From the NCBI GenBank assembly GCA_963978905.1, contig OZ022258.1, forward strand, positions 44,810,591 through 44,874,590: a stretch of DNA of 64,000 nucleotides, in the 5' to 3' direction. Each line of letters begins with the position of its first letter. Positions within the stretch are counted from its first letter, which is position 1. Positions 59,926 through 64,000 of the stretch are shown in pieces. This DNA is from Trichostrongylus colubriformis (lineage: Eukaryota > Nematoda > Chromadorea > Rhabditida > Trichostrongylidae). The notes beneath the pieces were generated by a model. The model ran no database searches. It had not been told where the DNA came from and was given only the letters and a program-made list of their open reading frames with translations. A program made the translations under genes and the position numbers.

Positions 59926-62900
59926 CATATTTTCAACACAAATCTGGGTGATCACTCCAAGGTATGGATAAAGGTATGATATTCAATGAATTTGGGAATT
60001 ACGGCGTTGATGGAAGCTATGGGTATCCCTTTTGTACTTAGATAACCTAAATAGTCTCCTAGTCAGTCCTCTAATGGTGACCAGTCCGATGCCCTTTGGC
60101 AGACCAGTAGGAGTACATTCCACGCTCACTGGAAGGTGGGCGTCATGTGGATCGCCATTGGTTGCACAAAGATAGAGAATGTTCAAGCCACACCTCTTTG
60201 CGTTGATGTGATTAGTGTGGCTAGATCGGATCTTATCAAACGGCAATAAGCTCCAAAAAGCTTAGAGAGCATAGTTGTCCTCGTACACCTATCGCGGAAT
60301 GGGACAATACTGAGGCACAGCGCTACCTCCGCTCGGACTCAGGAAACTAGAAAAAATTCCGGAAATTTCCATAGATTGGTCATTTTCCCTTGAAGGTCCT
60401 AGAATGTGACAAAAGAAAAGCGTTTGGAGACACTACTCTCTGCAAACGAACATTTGTGCTCATTCGTGTGTAGCGAAACTCGCACTGAAAAAACGCCCCT
60501 TTGGGGCGATGTTGTAATGCAAGTCACTTCAGCTCGAACTGCACGCTTCAGTGACCGAGTTGCCTGTTGGCAACGGCCAGAGAAGGCCGACGCCATTGTC
60601 ATTTGATGTAGCGTAGGGCAAATTTGATTTCATTCATGATGATAGCAAACAAGTGAAACAACAAATAACAACAAACGAGTGAAACAACCACAAGCAGAAA
60701 GCAAAAGAATGAGAAAAAATAGGCTATGATGAAAAATAAGAAGAATAAAACGGCCGAAGTTAATTGCTTACAGAGTTAGTTGCTTTACTAGCACCATGTG
60801 AAGGCGTGATAGGTGTTAATAGGTGAGCGTGAAGACATATACTTTTGCACAGCCATTTTGGATTTTTTTGATGATGTCATGCATCACTGGCTGCAGAGAG
60901 TGCATGCACTTTTGGCACTGACAATTATCCGATGCAAAAGCAGATTCACGTGCAGAATGCAGGAATCAGATAGCGGAGATGAAAGAAAAATGAACAGAAA
61001 ATCTGACACTAACTATACCATAATAGTACTGCTGTAATATGAATTGAGACAAACGGTTTCCGGAAATAGTAGAAATACCATGAAATAGCGTCAAAAAAAT
61101 ACAATGACCCGACAGAGGCTCATGTATGACGGAATTCCTCCGCACATGGATACAAATGCTTCCGAGCTCCCCCCCCCCCCCCCATTCCAGTTCATGCATC
61201 AAAGAATATAATCAAGGGCTCCAGATTTTCTCTCATTCAGGGTACGCTCTTACTCGCACTGGTTTCTAGAAAGCAGAGAAATGGCAGCAATATATGTATA
61301 GCCTGCTGTGCCCCGAATGCCGATGACTAGCTTACTCACAAATAGCTGCAGTTATTCCCATTCCGGGATGCAGAAACATGAAGATTTGGCTGGTTCGAAT
61401 GGAATGTGACTGAAGATTTGATCTATGGATCCTGCATGTGAAAGCGTCACCGCGTACTAGCTCCACGTACGCCTTCCTCGTTATCACTGACCAAAATTCG
61501 AATTTCGTAAAGCGAGCACTGTGATTTGAGGAAAATAATCACGTGGACACGACCCACGCAATGTAATCGGTTTTGTCGCGGATTGATCGGATTCTTTAGC
61601 ATTGTGGTGCAACGGTGAAAGGGCGCTCGCAAACCTGGCGCGTCCCTGCGTCGGTTTGCGCTTCACCGGAGACATCTCGTCGTTGTGAGACGAATTCAGT
61701 ATACCTTGGCGAACCAACCCTTCCAATGCCCATTTTATCATTTGCACATATTTTTCAGATATGCATAGTTTTCAATGAGCGCTAAACGATATGAATAGTG
61801 AAACAGAAACTCCAAAAAAGACGAAAGAACGAAGAAAGCCTGCAGAAATCCTATTGACGGAGGAATTACAGAGCAATTCTATATGGGGAATGGATGTCAT
61901 TGGGACAGAAAATTCGCTTTGCGGCGTTCGGTGTGCAGGTGTGCAACGCGATCGTGTGAGCTATGCGCGGAGTGTTCGATGGGTCCTCAAGCGACAACGG
62001 GGCGCCCTACGCCTCATCCCAGAAGTAATCGCTTCGGGACTCCATCAATACGGCGCCCTGTTCACACCATCACGTCGCTTGCTTAACGCGGCAACACGAG
62101 TGTCCTGCCCCAATGACATAGGCCCCGACGTTAAAGACACCGGAAGGGGGTAATATTGGCCTACGGTAGAACAGACGTAGTGTGGACGTGTTTAAGTGGC
62201 CGCCAGTGCACAAACTCGCCAATTTGACGCCTTGGCATGGTGCCAAGAGAAGATGATTCTATTCTAAATTTGTTTTTTCCTTTTACTTTTTCCTTTGTTC
62301 TTTATTATATTGTTTCTATATGTACTTACATGAATGCTAATGTAGCTGGGAATGGCCACTCCACTGCGCTGGGAGTCAGGTGCTACAACCAACGTTGGCC
62401 CGCGGCCCGTCTCCTATAGCGGACAACTCGGAAAGGGAAGCGTGGATGCGAATGGGATGCGAATACACAGCGCAGCGTCGCGCTTTTGAATCTGGGCTTT
62501 TTCACCGATTATCGCCTCTAACCTTGAGTGTTAGTTACAAAATGCTCATTTCTTTGCATCTTCCTCTTGTTTCGGATACCCGGAAATGGTAACAGACATT
62601 TCTGCTACGATACACACAGTCCGAACATTCGTTGCAGGACTCGGTTAAAACTCCCTGCCATTCGTCCTTCCCCAGTCGACCAGAGCACAAAAATTTCCGA
62701 GTGTAGCTCTGTAAAAACTCAAGCCAGGAGGTGGGTGGTAGGTAGCCACAAGGAAAGGTCGCGGCATGAAAAGAAAATGCGTAGACATTCGAGGTTATAA
62801 GCGATAATCGCTAGAAAATCCGGATTCAAAGGCGTGACACTGTGGTCAGTACATATTCGCATCTTCTGCGCATCTCTTCGAACTGCAACATCGCCTTTAC

Positions 62901-64000
62901 GAATTACTCGCTGTAGAAGATGTCATTTGTTGTCTCGTAGGGTATATTTCATTCACTAATGATGATGTGAAATAAGTAAAACAATGAACGAATCAAGCGA
63001 AACAATGACTGGGAGGGTCAGCGAAAAGGTAAAAGAAAAGGTGTTCGTGGTGACAAAATCCATCTAGTTCACACTCGACGTCTTAGCAAGGTATCGTGTG
63101 TGCAATGTCTGCATCCTGACGAACTGCAAGCGTTACCGTAGGTTCCAGTGTCGTTGATATTTTCAGCTACCCTTGGTTGATAATAGCGTTTTGCTTAGTT
63201 TCATTTTGTGGCTATATATAATCGCATTCTGTGCCACGTCTTACCTTTACTTGATACTAGCACGAGAATATTAGGAAAAAGTGGATGAGCTTTTGCCTCA
63301 GCCTAGAAAGAAGGAGCTCTGGCGCGAGCGTACCATCTGCTCATGTAAGAACCAACTTTCCGTTACGGCTAGAGCGATTCACCCATCACCGAGCTCCTCC
63401 CCCTTGACCGAGCTGCGGGAAGGCCCGAAGCGCACTGCGACGCAATTCGGTTCAGTAATAAAAATATGTAATTTACACTATAGTACGACATACAAAGCAA
63501 ATAAAGTACGGCCGAGCAAACAAGGCATATAAGATTAGAAGATGAGCATAGTAAATGGAGCTGTGTTAGAATTCCATCAAATTCCGTCCACTAAAATGGA
63601 AACAATTTGGAAACAAGCTCAAGTTAGCGGCAAAATGAAAAAAAGTAATAAGAAAATTCACTCAATTCACACCCGACGTTTCAGCAATGTGTAGTGTGTG
63701 CGATGTTTGCAGTCTAACGAATTGCAAGCGTTACGACAGGTCTGACCGTAGCCCGAAATTGTCCCCTTCCGGTGTTTTGAAACTGAGTTTGAAACACGCA
63801 CGAGCTCATCCACGGCAGCTACTTATCGAAAGTTCACAGCATATATCCGATAGATCTTACATGCACTTGATCAAAACTTGAACAGATGCAAAACACGTGG
63901 CACATTCCAAGAACCTGATCAACTTTTCGAAGTGAATCTTAAACTCTTCAAAGCTATACAAAAGTAAAAGAGGAATTCACCACCGTATTCCCTTCCCGAC
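59926..64000. other. Non-coding stretch upstream of the recognised exons
   Basis: No coding exon could be placed in phase with the exon at 59367. Contents: dispersed repeat copies (62127-62325; 63160-63425), a family A MITE (61894-62118), a run of C at about 61170, and a diverged duplication of about 60 bases (near 63065 and 63665; CACTCGACGTCTTAGCAA and CACCCGACGTTTCAGCAA). The promoter and first exon may be here or outside. Confidence 0.5.
61894..62118. mobile_element. Foldback MITE, family A (copy 4)
   Basis: Ends TGTCATTGGGACAGAAAATT and the complement (TGTCCTGCCCCAATGACA). Shares GGCGTTCGGTGTGC with the copy at 21070. Confidence 0.75.

Noticed and set aside
60399..60602. Candidate first PARP exon starting MTMASAFSG
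   Set aside because: No consensus donor that would supply the one base needed by the exon at 59367, and no similarity recognised.

Overview
Type of DNA. This is eukaryotic nuclear DNA from a nematode, most likely a clade V (strongylid or hookworm-like) species. The evidence is one intron-rich gene whose domain order matches nematode PME-5, Tc3-like and mariner transposons with TA target duplications, a Penelope-like GIY-YIG fragment, and a very high density of foldback (MITE-like) repeats. No bacterial gene organisation is present. The species assignment is inference.

The one host gene. The minus strand carries a tankyrase-like poly(ADP-ribose) polymerase (PME-5 type) spread over about 41.5 kb (59367 down to 17841). 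I placed 47 coding exons by hand using GT/AG borders and codon phase. They total about 6.5 kb (about 2,160 residues), close to the length I recall for C. elegans PME-5 (about 2,280 aa). In gene order the protein has a basic N-terminus (59.1-59.4 kb), a long ankyrin-repeat region (56.5-25.5 kb) broken by a basic/acidic linker (26.2-26.0 kb), a WGR domain (24.7-23.7 kb), a PARP helical regulatory domain (23.6-20.5 kb) and a PARP catalytic domain (20.5-17.8 kb). The catalytic H-Y-E residues are all present and the stop codon is at 17841. The first coding exon was not identified. One internal splice junction (47473 to 47389) does not resolve in phase.

Layout. 1-3392: non-coding with foldback repeats. 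3393-9913: a 6.5 kb element with Tc3-type ends whose interior is tandem arrays (4.58-8.8 kb) and a cluster of GC-rich hairpins (9.34-9.53 kb). 9914-17840: non-coding, dense in foldback repeats. 17841-59367: the PARP gene, whose introns hold almost every other feature: a head-to-head pair of Penelope-like GIY-YIG fragments with hammerhead-like motifs (28.6-30.0 kb), a Tc3-like element with a mariner nested in it (33.7-36.1 kb), a palindromic mariner derivative (38.0-38.6 kb), a TA-flanked 1 kb element inserted into an older repeat (39.2-40.3 kb), a tRNA-like cloverleaf (43.03-43.10 kb), a mariner split by a 1.5 kb insert carrying an unrecognised 196-codon ORF (43.6-46.0 kb), and a tandem array of 259/267 bp units (56.9-59.0 kb). 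59368-64000: non-coding repeats; the first exon may lie here or beyond the window.

Limits. Exon borders were placed by eye without alignment software or transcript data, so some may be off by a few bases. Domain names rest on recognisable motifs, not on database searches.
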